Source of the DNA: an uncultured Eubacteriales bacterium
GTDB taxonomy: Bacteria; Bacillota; Clostridia; Christensenellales; CAG-314
DNA: 8,187 bases
NCBI GenBank assembly: GCA_900546875.1
Contig: URET01000052.1
Span: 1-8,187, forward strand
Direction: 5' to 3'
The notes under the pieces were generated by a model, which saw nothing but the letters and a program-made list of their open reading frames with translations, was not told where the DNA came from and did not search any database. This document shows, one piece after another, positions 1 through 6,412 of the stretch. Numbering within the stretch: position 1 is the stretch's first letter; each line of letters opens with the position of its first letter. The position numbers and the translations under genes are program-made.

Positions 1-52
1 TCTGAACAGTCAGTCTTCGGACGGGAAAAATGCTCGGACGTATAAGCCCGTC

Positions 53-241
53 TCACGGGTGTTTTGTTTCTCTGAAAAGCTTCAGCGATCTGTTGTCCGG
101 AGTAAGCTCGATATCCACGCTGACCGAAGGACAATTCAATTCCAATCGTGCCCGGCATTTATTTTCAGGTTTTTTACGGCACGGCGGGCAACACTCTCTT
201 TTACATCCGTCGTACTCCTTCTGATTTATAAAGCGGCGCAT
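53..241 (-). CDS. Small basic cysteine-rich protein, function unknown
   Basis: A 62-residue protein that I do not recognise. Support for a real gene is the ATG at 241 preceded by AAGGAGG with a 4-nt gap, one of the best ribosome binding sites in the window; it ends in TGA. Six cysteines lie at residues 13, 17, 18, 21, 29 and 37, including C-x3-C-C-P-P-C, which could bind a metal such as zinc or form disulfides. The N-terminal half is rich in Lys and Arg; the C-terminal part (about 38-58) alternates polar and hydrophobic residues and could be beta structure. There is no signal peptide and no membrane segment, so it is probably cytosolic. It is transcribed away from acpP. Zinc-ribbon-like protein, spore-associated protein or peptide precursor are all possible, none shown. 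Confidence 0.6.
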   Translation of the reverse strand: MRRFINQKEYDGCKRECCPPCRKKPENKCRARLELNCPSVSVDIELTPDNRSLKLFRETKHP

Positions 242-245
242 ACTT

Positions 246-253
246 CCTCCTTT
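246..253 (-). promoter_or_regulatory. Strong Shine-Dalgarno of the cysteine-rich gene
   Basis: Read on the minus strand this is AAAGGAGG, placed 4 nt before the ATG at 241. It decides the strand of this region: the overlapping plus-strand frames between 30 and 268 have no comparable site. Confidence 0.65.
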
Positions 254-295
254 TTGTCCCGCAGATAAGTAAATACGAAAGAAACACTTATGCGC

Positions 296-324
296 TTGAC
301 AAAATCTTACGTATGTTATATTAT
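296..324 (+). promoter_or_regulatory. Sigma-A promoter of acpP
   Basis: TTGACA (296-301) is a perfect -35 element. A 17-bp spacer leads to TATTAT (319-324), five of six matches to the -10 consensus. Transcription would start near 331, leaving a leader of about 50 nt before the acpP ATG at 382. A start at the ATG at 340 would lie almost on the 5' end with no ribosome binding site, which argues against it. Confidence 0.8.
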
Positions 325-325
325 A
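320..325 (-). promoter_or_regulatory. Possible -10 element for the cysteine-rich gene
   Basis: On the minus strand positions 325 to 320 read TATAAT, a perfect -10 hexamer that overlaps the acpP -10 element on the other strand. No good -35 is seen at the expected distance (CCGATA at 343-348). A separate TTGTCA at 302-297 has no good -10 at normal spacing. Transcription from here would give the gene at 241 a leader of about 70 nt. Tentative. Confidence 0.35.
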
Positions 326-370
326 CTATATGATACGCAATGTATCGGCAGTGTCACGGAGGCTGCCTGA

Positions 371-376
371 AGGAGG
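371..376 (+). promoter_or_regulatory. Shine-Dalgarno that sets the acpP start
   Basis: AGGAGG ends 5 nt before the ATG at 382. This fixes the start there rather than at the in-frame ATG at 340, which would add 14 residues not found in acyl carrier proteins. Confidence 0.85.
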
Positions 377-381
377 TTGTT

Positions 382-612
382 ATGGTTTTTGAAAAACTGA
401 AAGAAATAGTTGTGGAACAGCTGCAAATCAATCCCGACGATATCACAAGGGATTCCGACATTATAAAAGATCTCAACGCCGACTCTCTCGATATTATCGA
501 AATGCTTATGAAAATGGAAGAAGAATATAATATATCCATTCCCGACGAGAAAGCTGCCGAGTTGAAGACTGTCGGAGATATTGCGGATTATGTTGAGGCT
601 CAGATAAAATAG
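382..612 (+). CDS. acpP: Acyl carrier protein
   Basis: This 76-residue protein has the normal length of a bacterial acyl carrier protein, the cytosolic carrier that holds growing fatty acyl chains as thioesters on a 4'-phosphopantetheine arm during type II fatty acid synthesis. The attachment motif is D34-S35-L36 in LNADSLDIIE; Ser35 is the residue modified by holo-ACP synthase. The protein is acidic, with helix II (about 35-50, ending MEEEYNISIPDE) and helix III (ELKTVGDIADYVE) as in the four-helix ACP fold. The start at 382 follows AGGAGG and the gene ends in TAG. No other fab gene lies beside it, so its partners are elsewhere. It has its own strong promoter. Assignment as the housekeeping ACP rather than a secondary ACP rests on sequence type and this promoter. 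Confidence 0.95.
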   Translation: MVFEKLKEIVVEQLQINPDDITRDSDIIKDLNADSLDIIEMLMKMEEEYNISIPDEKAAELKTVGDIADYVEAQIK

Positions 613-662
613 TTTCTGAAGTCAGATTCAGCTACAATAAAAGAATAAACCGAAGAAGAAAT

Positions 663-708
663 AGCGGCGCGATACGATCTTGTGGGTTGTCGCCGCTGAT
701 TTTCTTTC
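663..708 (+). terminator. Possible weak intrinsic terminator after acpP
   Basis: AGCGGCG (663-669) is complementary to CGCCGCT (691-697), giving a GC-rich 7-bp stem with a long 21-nt loop, followed by GATTTTCTTTC, an interrupted T-rich tract. The long loop and broken T-run make it weak, so acpP transcripts could read through into the tRNA gene. No convincing separate promoter is visible before the tRNA. Confidence 0.45.
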
Positions 709-719
709 TCATATCAAAA

Positions 720-844
720 GTCCGGCTTTTAAAATCAGGTACTCGTGGTGTAATTGGATAACATTACGGCCTCCGACGCCGTCGAGTTCGGGTTCGAATC
801 CCGACGAGTACACCACCATTTTTAAAATGCCGGACATATTTTTT
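720..844 (+). repeat. Inverted repeat enclosing the tRNA, with a T-run
   Basis: GTCCGGCTTTTAAAA (720-734) is the reverse complement of TTTTAAAATGCCGGAC (820-835) except for one bulged T at 828. The arms pair as 15 bp, each set back 4 nt from the mature tRNA ends. The GC-rich base of the stem is followed by ATATTTTTT (836-844). The precursor could fold as a long stem carrying the tRNA in its loop, acting as a processing structure, an intrinsic terminator, or both. Confidence 0.6.
739..815 (+). tRNA. tRNA-Arg (anticodon CCG)
   Basis: A complete 77-nt cloverleaf can be folded. The acceptor GTACTCG (739-745) pairs fully with CGAGTAC (805-811). The D stem GTGT (748-751) pairs with ACAT (761-764), ending in one G-U. 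The anticodon stem ACGGC (766-770) pairs with GCCGT (778-782) around loop CTCCGAC, with anticodon CCG at 773-775. The variable loop has 5 nt (783-787). The T stem TCGGG (788-792) pairs with CCCGA (800-804) around TTCGAAT. Discriminator A is at 812 and an encoded CCA at 813-815. CCG reads the arginine codon CGG. Encoding CCA in the gene is usual in Bacillota. Confidence 0.97.
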
Positions 845-1150
845 ACTTCGTGCACACAGCACTCCCCTTCCCAAAAAACAAAAATACGGCGCCTTTCATA
901 CAAGTTCGCTTATATCGGTTCATACGGGGACAATATCTCTGTCCGAAAACTTTTTTGCCCGTCAAACGACTTGCACTGAGTTTTTAAGTATAAGACGCGG
1001 GACACGACAGCCGCAATTTTCCTGAAATAAAAAAGCCCGTTATTTCGGGCTGCTCTCGGGCGGGCAAAGACAGACATATTTCTCGGTGCTTTCTCTTTGC
1101 GAGACCGACGTCAATAAGCTTTGTATGGGTTTTGTCCGACCATTTTATTT
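816..1150. other. Non-coding stretch between the tRNA and the operon end
   Basis: It holds the tRNA trailer with its inverted-repeat arm and T-run (820-844), and the terminator of the minus-strand operon (1025-1051). Between about 845 and 1024 I see no supported gene: the open frames lack ribosome binding sites. A 5-bp hairpin (GGACA 928-932 with TGTCC 940-944) is followed by six Ts at 951-956, which is too weak to call. Confidence 0.6.
1025..1051 (-). terminator. Intrinsic terminator of the ABC/metalloprotease operon
   Basis: Read on the minus strand: AGCCCG, loop AAATAA, CGGGCT, then TTTTTATTTC. The 6-bp GC-rich stem with a T-run lies about 100 nt after the stop of the last operon gene. 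On the plus strand the hairpin is not followed by Ts, so it acts in one direction. Confidence 0.85.
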
Positions 1151-2185
1151 TCATTGCTTCAAAACAGTCAGCACGTTGTGATCATCGTCAAGTTTGACGA
1201 CAAAATCTCCGCAGAGTATTTTCTGTTCGTCGCCGTCTTTATACGCAACAAAATGATTTGAAACGACATAATTTTTATCACACCGGGCGTCATAGATATT
1301 GACGCTCACCAAAGGGTACGGACCGGTAAGTACGCACTCGTTCTTTTCAACTGCCCTTTCGATAATATTACGGGTCTTTGTCCGATAGGACTCAAGACAA
1401 CGTTCGATTTCGGAGTTATAAAAGACATCCGGACTGCAATCGTCTGTCCCGGCAAACAGCATTTCGCGAGAAAAAGGAAGTTCCGAAAATTTTTCAAAGT
1501 CAATTTGAGTATACTTCCCGATACACGCTATTACCGCCGCTCCGATATCATAGGAGATTACACGCACGGGAATATAATTTTCCGGTCTGCTAATCCTTTC
1601 AAGCACCCTTTTCCATGCCCGACAGCCTTTTTCGGGACAAAGCCGAGCCAGTGCATTCAGTTCGACATAACAGGCCGCTCCCTCGATCTGCTCTGTCCGT
1701 GCCTCATACTCGTATTCATAAGGATACTTCCCGGCTCTCATCCTGCGGATCGAAAGCAGCTTCGAGTATGCGTCCGGATCGTTTTTTTCTGTTGCGGCCC
1801 TGATGCAAGCTCCCTCGGCGAATTTGGCAGATAAATTACCCGTGCTGCAGCGGTATTTGAATAAAGCTTCCCGTTCGTCTGCAAACCGGCATTCGCCCGA
1901 GTTCTGCTGAAAAGCATGAAACATCTCGTGAACTATAGAAGCACAAAATGCATCCATATCTTCGGGCTCCTCTGAAACATTCCATATTGCGATCTGTTCT
2001 CCTTCAAAGGATATTGTAGTGTTCGCGCAAAAAACGTCGGTTTTTTCTATATACCGCCCGTCATAATAACATTCGCGGTCTGTATAAAGTGCAAATCTGA
2101 AAGGTTTGAAGCCCTTCCAAAGCTTACTAAAGTCGATCCTCGACAAACGCTTTTCTGTCTCTTCGTATAACCGTGCCAGATCCAT
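1151..2185 (-). CDS. HExxH zinc-metalloprotease-like protein
   Basis: This 344-residue protein carries H86-E-M-F-H90, the zinc-binding and catalytic motif of gluzincin-type metallopeptidases, preceded by a hydrophobic helix (AFCASIV). About 80 residues on, TEQIEGAACYVE offers a likely third ligand, Glu168 in the EG-x-A-x-Y-x-E pattern (Glu165 as alternative). There is no signal peptide or membrane segment, so it is probably cytosolic. It has about 15 cysteines, many for its size. The C-terminal 60 residues look like a separate beta domain. The start chosen is the ATG at 2185, with AAAAAAGG upstream; a TTG at 2209 would add 8 residues but has no ribosome binding site. It is the last gene of the operon, 27 nt after the ABC gene, and the terminator follows. 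A role in cutting a peptide handled by the transporter is inference; I cannot name the family. Confidence 0.85.
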   Translation of the reverse strand: MDLARLYEETEKRLSRIDFSKLWKGFKPFRFALYTDRECYYDGRYIEKTDVFCANTTISFEGEQIAIWNVSEEPEDMDAFCASIVHEMFHAFQQNSGECRFADEREALFKYRCSTGNLSAKFAEGACIRAATEKNDPDAYSKLLSIRRMRAGKYPYEYEYEARTEQIEGAACYVELNALARLCPEKGCRAWKRVLERISRPENYIPVRVISYDIGAAVIACIGKYTQIDFEKFSELPFSREMLFAGTDDCSPDVFYNSEIERCLESYRTKTRNIIERAVEKNECVLTGPYPLVSVNIYDARCDKNYVVSNHFVAYKDGDEQKILCGDFVVKLDDDHNVLTVLKQ

Positions 2186-2212
2186 TATCGTTGCGTACCT
2201 TTTTTCCAAATT

Positions 2213-3835
2213 TTATATTTTGCCGTCGGGCAGTCTGAGAGCAGAGGAAAAGCATTTTGCGACCTCTTCTCTTGCTGTAAAAACTATCACTGTAGAGGGC
2301 AGCGACAACAATGCGTCAGTGAAACGTTTGCGGGTCTTATTGTCGGCAGTGTCGAGGACGCCGTCCAATAAAACAACGGGAGCCTTTCTCGCGGTGGCGC
2401 GGGCAAAAATGAGCTTGAGTCGTTCCGTTTCGGAAAGGCCGGTGCCCCCGCAATTGAGCAAGGTATTGACGCCCTGAGGGAGATCGTTTACCATTTTATT
2501 CAGGCCGGCACGCTGTATTTCTTCCTGAACGACGAAGGTATCGCGGTTTTCTGCAGGAAGGATATTTTCTTCTATGCTCCCGGAAAGCAGCTTGTCGAAA
2601 GGATCGACAGTCGCGATGAGCCTGCCGAGACACTCCGCCGACAAAGCTCTCACATCCGCTCCTCCTATACACACCGCTCCGCTTTCCGGCACAAGTCCCC
2701 CTCTCAAAAGCTCGTATAAGGTACTTTTCCCGCTGCCGGAGGAACCTAATACGGCAAGTTTTTCCCCTTTCTCCACATGCAGGTCAAGGGACTCGAAAAT
2801 CTTTTTGTCGCCATAAGAGAAAGAAAGTCTGTCGATATCGATGGAAGTATCCTGAACATCGATGCCTTCGGCAGAAGAAGAGAAAAGAGGAAGAACGACT
2901 TTTGCGTACGCCTTGTTTTTTGCAAGCGGACACATTCTTTCAGCCATGCGCATGACCGAAAGAAAGATCACTGTACACGAAAACAACCCCGACGCTACGG
3001 CCCCCTCTCCCGAATCAACCGACAAAGCTGTCCCGAGTATACCGGCAAAAAGGAAAACCATAAAAAATACCGCGTAACGAATCTTCACGGACAACGGCGG
3101 ATTCAAAGAAGCGAAAGCGTGAGAGGAGTAAAGACGGGCGTGTCTTTTGGAAAGAGCATCGCGGAAAGGGGCAAGGGAATCGGCGTTGTCGAAGACTTTT
3201 CTGTTGAATTCGCTTTCGCGGGATTCTGCCAGCGCGGTATCGGAAATGATATCCGCGTAATTTTTTTCCGTCAGCACGAAGAATATAAGACTCAGCGCAA
3301 CGGCACCTGTCAGCACATAACCCCAGGCTGCCGAAAAGATGAAAACGACTATAAGCTGAAATACCGTTATCACGCATGCAGCCGAAAAAACAGCGCTGTT
3401 ATAAACCGTGGCAGACACAAAAAGCCTCGTAAACTCAATAAACCCGGATACATGACGGCAGCGTCTTTGTCTGATGGTTTGTTCGGCGCGGGAAGAGATT
3501 TTATCGGAAAGAGAAAAAGAAACCTTTTCCGTGATAAGTCTTTTGCCGAAAGAAAGAAGAAAATAAGCAACCGTCATCAAAACGATGTAAACGGCGGTAG
3601 AGGCAAACAGTTCATCGGATCTTGCGGAAAGCACGTCTTCAAACAGAATATTTACGCCGTAACCGATACAGGCCAGAGAAAATGCCGACAGAAAAACCGC
3701 AAGAAGAAAAAACCGACGTTCTTTCTTTTTTATTTCCGAAAGCACATACATGGAAAGCTGAGCCGAAGTCTGCGGAGGTTTGTGTTTTTTCTTTTTATGT
3801 GCGGAAGCAAAAATTTCCGGATACAGATCGTTCAT
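2213..3835 (-). CDS. ABC exporter half with degenerate ATPase motifs
   Basis: This 540-residue membrane ABC protein is a fused half-transporter. Its cytosolic N-terminus has a Lys/His-rich patch (KKKKHK). About six membrane helices follow (near 41-61, 78-96, 147-169, 171-188, 253-272, 281-297), then a nucleotide-binding domain from about 330. Walker A is intact (GSSGSGKST, Lys370), as is the A-loop Tyr341. The rest is altered: the signature is LSETE instead of LSGGQ, Walker B reads VVLLDG with Gly492 where the catalytic Glu belongs, the H-loop His is Ala521, and no Gln sits in the Q-loop region (VDPFDK). It probably binds ATP but hydrolyses it poorly. Its likely partner is the peptidase-ABC protein 11 nt upstream. 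The ATG at 3835 has GGTGG 5 nt before it; a GTG at 3844 would add 3 residues without a ribosome binding site. No frameshift is present, so selection seems to maintain it. Confidence 0.88.
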   Translation of the reverse strand: MNDLYPEIFASAHKKKKHKPPQTSAQLSMYVLSEIKKKERRFFLLAVFLSAFSLACIGYGVNILFEDVLSARSDELFASTAVYIVLMTVAYFLLSFGKRLITEKVSFSLSDKISSRAEQTIRQRRCRHVSGFIEFTRLFVSATVYNSAVFSAACVITVFQLIVVFIFSAAWGYVLTGAVALSLIFFVLTEKNYADIISDTALAESRESEFNRKVFDNADSLAPFRDALSKRHARLYSSHAFASLNPPLSVKIRYAVFFMVFLFAGILGTALSVDSGEGAVASGLFSCTVIFLSVMRMAERMCPLAKNKAYAKVVLPLFSSSAEGIDVQDTSIDIDRLSFSYGDKKIFESLDLHVEKGEKLAVLGSSGSGKSTLYELLRGGLVPESGAVCIGGADVRALSAECLGRLIATVDPFDKLLSGSIEENILPAENRDTFVVQEEIQRAGLNKMVNDLPQGVNTLLNCGGTGLSETERLKLIFARATARKAPVVLLDGVLDTADNKTRKRFTDALLSLPSTVIVFTAREEVAKCFSSALRLPDGKI

Positions 3836-3846
3836 AAGGTCCACCG

Positions 3847-5931
3847 TTACACGAAAAGTTTCTGATAATCGCGGTCGCTCGTCATAAACTCGACATGAGT
3901 CCGCGAAATGATTTTGCCGTTTTTGATATATGCCACGCCGTCGGAAGCCGAAGCAATTTCGGCTCTGTTTGTCACGATAAAAACAGTAGTCCCCTGCGCT
4001 TTCAGGCGGGTAAGGAGCTGAGCCTCGCGGGAGGCGGGAAGAGCCGAAAAAGCGTTGTCCAGCGCTGCGACCGCGGGCTTGAACAAAAACAGTCGCGTGG
4101 CGGCTATAAGTTGTCTTTCGCCGTTAGTAAGGCGTCTTTTATCCTCGGATATTTCACACTCCAGGCCTTCGTCGAAGGTAAAAAGCGTATAAGAAAGTCC
4201 GCTTTTCTGAGCTGCCTGAAGGATCTCGTTTTCGCTGAAGCTCATGTCAAACATACAGATATTTTCTTTAAGGGTCCCTCTGAAAATAACCGGATTCCCG
4301 TCGAGATAAAAGGCGCTTTTTTCAAGGGCGGAGCGTGTGTCGTAAACGCTTCTTCCGCCGTAAAAGATATCGCCGCTTCCCGGAGTGAGGAGTCCGCACA
4401 GAAGTTTTACCGCCGAAGTTTTGCCGCTTCCGCCATCGCCCACCACTGCATAACGTTTTCCGTTTTCCGCGCTGAAAGACACTTCCTTCAGTATAGGAGG
4501 CTCGAACTCATTGTACCCGAAACTGACTTTATCCATGACGATATTCCCTTTGATATCGTGGATCTCAGTTTTGTCGACGATCGGATAACGAAGAAAATCG
4601 TCGATGAAGGCAGCTTGAGCGCGCAGCCTGCTCAAAAGCAAAACGCTTTCCGGAATCTCTTCCGCTCTGAAGAATATAAAAAACGAAAGGAACATCAAAA
4701 ACAAAGCCGTGCCTGCTGTTTCGTTTTTGTTAAGAATAAGAAGGAAAGCGACAACGGCAGTAAACGCATGAGAAAGCAGAGCCACTCCTCTGGAGCATAT
4801 TTTGAAAAAAACAGCCGGATAAGAGGAGTTTTTTTCATTCCGGCAGTCCTTCAAAAACGAATGAGTGAAGGCATTGCTTCCAAGAGTTTCGGAAAGAGTT
4901 TCCGTTTCTGAAGCGCGGATCTTTTCGTTTTTCTGCCTTAACACATCCTCGGTAACGCGGTTTTCAGCCGTCAGCCGCACCAAAACAGCCAGCACGATCT
5001 GAAGTACAAACCCGATCGCGGCGGGGAGAGCGCCCAGGGGATTGAAAAGCAAGGCATAGAGCAGGCAAAGGAGGGCGGCAAAAACATTGAAAAGCAGAGG
5101 CAGGAATTTTTCGGCAGCCAAAGCGGTCATGTTCCGAGCCGACTCAAGAAGGGCTTGGAGCTCACAAGAGGTATGCATGGAGAAATAGGTTCCGCCGAGA
5201 TTCTGCATTTTCGAAAAGAGGCTGAAATCCGCCTGAGCGGAAAGCCGGGCGGCAAACTTATAAAGCTCCGACCATTTCAGAACGGTAAGCAGCGACACTG
5301 CGAAGCCCGCCGCCGTCATTATCAATGTGATGCCGAGAAGCCAGGGATCCTTACCGGTGAGGATCCTGTCAAAAACGATCCTGAGTCCGGCGGGAAAGCA
5401 CACTCCCAAAAATACTGCCAGCAGCGTACAAACTCCCGCAACGACAAAGCCTTTCGGAGATTCTTTGACCGAGCGGCGGAAGAAGTCGGAGGCGGAGCCC
5501 GATTTTCTGTCGGGAGAAAAACCGGGAGGTTCTTTAAAGATCAGACACACACCCGAAAAAATTTCCTGAAAATATTTCAGCGGGATGATTTTTTCCCCCT
5601 GCAAAGGAAAAGACAAATAAATTTTTTTATTTCTGCAACCGCGGAAAAGGGCGTATTCGCCGTTTTTCATGCGGAAAACGGCGGGCGGCGGCAAAGAGAG
5701 CACGTCCTGAAGCGAAGGAGAGATCTCCGAGGATTCCACTCCGAATCCTTTTGCGATGAAAATGAGTTTATCGGGTTCTTCGCCGAACCTGAAGGTGTTG
5801 CAGACGCCGTTGACGCCGTCGGTCCCTACGTTGATACCGAAAAAGGACAGTACCATGGCTAAGCTTGCCGCGCCGCTGCCGCTGTTTTTATCAGCGAGGA
5901 TGAGGGGCACTTTTATGATATTTTTTTTCAT
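3847..5931 (-). CDS. Peptidase-domain ABC exporter with inactive C39-like domain
   Basis: This 694-residue protein has the peptidase-containing ABC exporter layout: a C39-like domain (about 1-135), six membrane helices (near 162-183, 197-217, 275-295, 298-319, 383-400, 404-422) and a nucleotide-binding domain from about 455. The family cuts leader peptides at a double-Gly-type site and exports the product. Residues 18-28 (GSGAASLAMVL) match the C39 active-site block, but Ser19 stands where the catalytic Cys belongs; Glu92 stands where His is expected (NGEYALF) and the Asp block is not recognisable. Walker A is intact (GDGGSGKT, Lys504). The signature is LTNGE, Walker B is VAALDN with Asn626 for the catalytic Glu, the H-loop His is Asn655 and the Q-loop lacks Gln (LDGNPVIF). 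The ATG at 5931 starts 4 nt after the upstream stop, with AGGTAG as ribosome binding site, so translation is probably coupled. NHLM-type affinity is inferred from domain order and neighbours. Confidence 0.9.
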   Translation of the reverse strand: MKKNIIKVPLILADKNSGSGAASLAMVLSFFGINVGTDGVNGVCNTFRFGEEPDKLIFIAKGFGVESSEISPSLQDVLSLPPPAVFRMKNGEYALFRGCRNKKIYLSFPLQGEKIIPLKYFQEIFSGVCLIFKEPPGFSPDRKSGSASDFFRRSVKESPKGFVVAGVCTLLAVFLGVCFPAGLRIVFDRILTGKDPWLLGITLIMTAAGFAVSLLTVLKWSELYKFAARLSAQADFSLFSKMQNLGGTYFSMHTSCELQALLESARNMTALAAEKFLPLLFNVFAALLCLLYALLFNPLGALPAAIGFVLQIVLAVLVRLTAENRVTEDVLRQKNEKIRASETETLSETLGSNAFTHSFLKDCRNEKNSSYPAVFFKICSRGVALLSHAFTAVVAFLLILNKNETAGTALFLMFLSFFIFFRAEEIPESVLLLSRLRAQAAFIDDFLRYPIVDKTEIHDIKGNIVMDKVSFGYNEFEPPILKEVSFSAENGKRYAVVGDGGSGKTSAVKLLCGLLTPGSGDIFYGGRSVYDTRSALEKSAFYLDGNPVIFRGTLKENICMFDMSFSENEILQAAQKSGLSYTLFTFDEGLECEISEDKRRLTNGERQLIAATRLFLFKPAVAALDNAFSALPASREAQLLTRLKAQGTTVFIVTNRAEIASASDGVAYIKNGKIISRTHVEFMTSDRDYQKLFV

Positions 5932-5935
5932 TTTT

Positions 5936-6400
5936 CTACCTGACGTAACCGGATAAAAAATCTATCGGACGAAAAGCCTCGGTGATCACGGTGACTTTTA
6001 AAAGCTTGCCGTCGTCGATGGCTTCGTCGAGAGAGATGACGACTCTGTAATTCCAATCGTTGAGATTAAGCTGAGCTGCGGTATAATCGATGAAATTTCC
6101 TGTCAGCGAAGAGAGCACTTCGCTGCGGGATACGGGCGTATCCGCGATTATACTGATGCTTCCGCTCATATTGTCATTGACTTTGACGTTCATACCTCTT
6201 GAAATGCGATCTTTTTCCGTTGCCGAGAGATAGCAGACCACGGTATTGTTCTGCGAGATGCCGGACACCTCTAAAACCGAACGGATCTGCGCCGTACACG
6301 CCCAGACAAACAGACATACGATGAGAAGCAAAGCTCCGGCAAGGATGATCCAGATATAAAGATTTCCCGATGATTTTTCTTTTTGTAATTTATCCTGCAT
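5936..6400 (-). CDS. Minimal HlyD-like membrane adaptor (barrel part only)
   Basis: A 154-residue protein with a short charged N-terminus, one membrane helix (about 14-36) and an outside beta-rich domain. Residues 53-86 (VVCYLSATEKDRISRGMNV, then GSISIIADTPVS) resemble the barrel of HlyD-type membrane fusion proteins, where a phrase of the type 'x-I-x-x-G-M-x-V' precedes 'G-x-V-x-x-I-S'. The end, EAFRPIDFLSG, resembles the closing R-P-I-D-x-L of that family. The lipoyl and helical-hairpin regions of a normal adaptor (300 residues or more) are absent. The start is the ATG at 6400 with AAGAGGA 5 nt before it. The frame stays open upstream to a TTG at 6568, but that has no ribosome binding site. 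First gene of the operon; it probably docks on the ABC pair. A lipoprotein reading (VWAC at 32-35) is less likely because Trp precedes Ala-Cys. Confidence 0.75.
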   Translation of the reverse strand: MQDKLQKEKSSGNLYIWIILAGALLLIVCLFVWACTAQIRSVLEVSGISQNNTVVCYLSATEKDRISRGMNVKVNDNMSGSISIIADTPVSRSEVLSSLTGNFIDYTAAQLNLNDWNYRVVISLDEAIDDGKLLKVTVITEAFRPIDFLSGYVR

Positions 6401-6405
6401 TTTAT

Positions 6406-6412
6406 TCCTCTT
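6406..6412 (-). promoter_or_regulatory. Shine-Dalgarno that sets the adaptor start
   Basis: On the minus strand this reads AAGAGGA, 5 nt before the ATG at 6400. It favours the 154-residue form over longer in-frame versions starting at TTG codons further upstream. Confidence 0.7.

Noticed and set aside
38..66. A hairpin CCCGT/ACGGG at the stop codon of the cysteine-rich gene
   Set aside because: The stem is only 5 bp with a 3-nt loop and no T-run follows on the minus strand, so a terminator call is not supported.
340..381. A 14-residue longer N-terminus of the acyl carrier protein
   Set aside because: The ATG at 340 is about 9 nt from the predicted transcription start and lacks a ribosome binding site; AGGAGG sits before the ATG at 382, which gives the normal family length.
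616..631. CTGAA/TTCAG hairpin just after acpP
   Set aside because: A 5-bp AT-rich stem with no following T-run; more likely chance.
926..956. Hairpin GGACA/TGTCC with a later run of six Ts
   Set aside because: The stem is 5 bp and separated from the T-run by six other bases. The tRNA already has a better candidate end at 836-844.
680..979. A 99-codon plus-strand frame and a 64-codon minus-strand frame (709-903) across the tRNA
   Set aside because: Both run through the tRNA gene, have no ribosome binding site and show no protein-like features.
2777..3865. A 362-codon open frame on the plus strand, and similar ones at 3895-4911 and 5155-5862
   Set aside because: They lie fully antisense to the two ABC genes. 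Their translations are rich in Arg, Lys and Ser with no domain, and no ribosome binding site precedes them. The minus-strand frames have clear ABC motifs.
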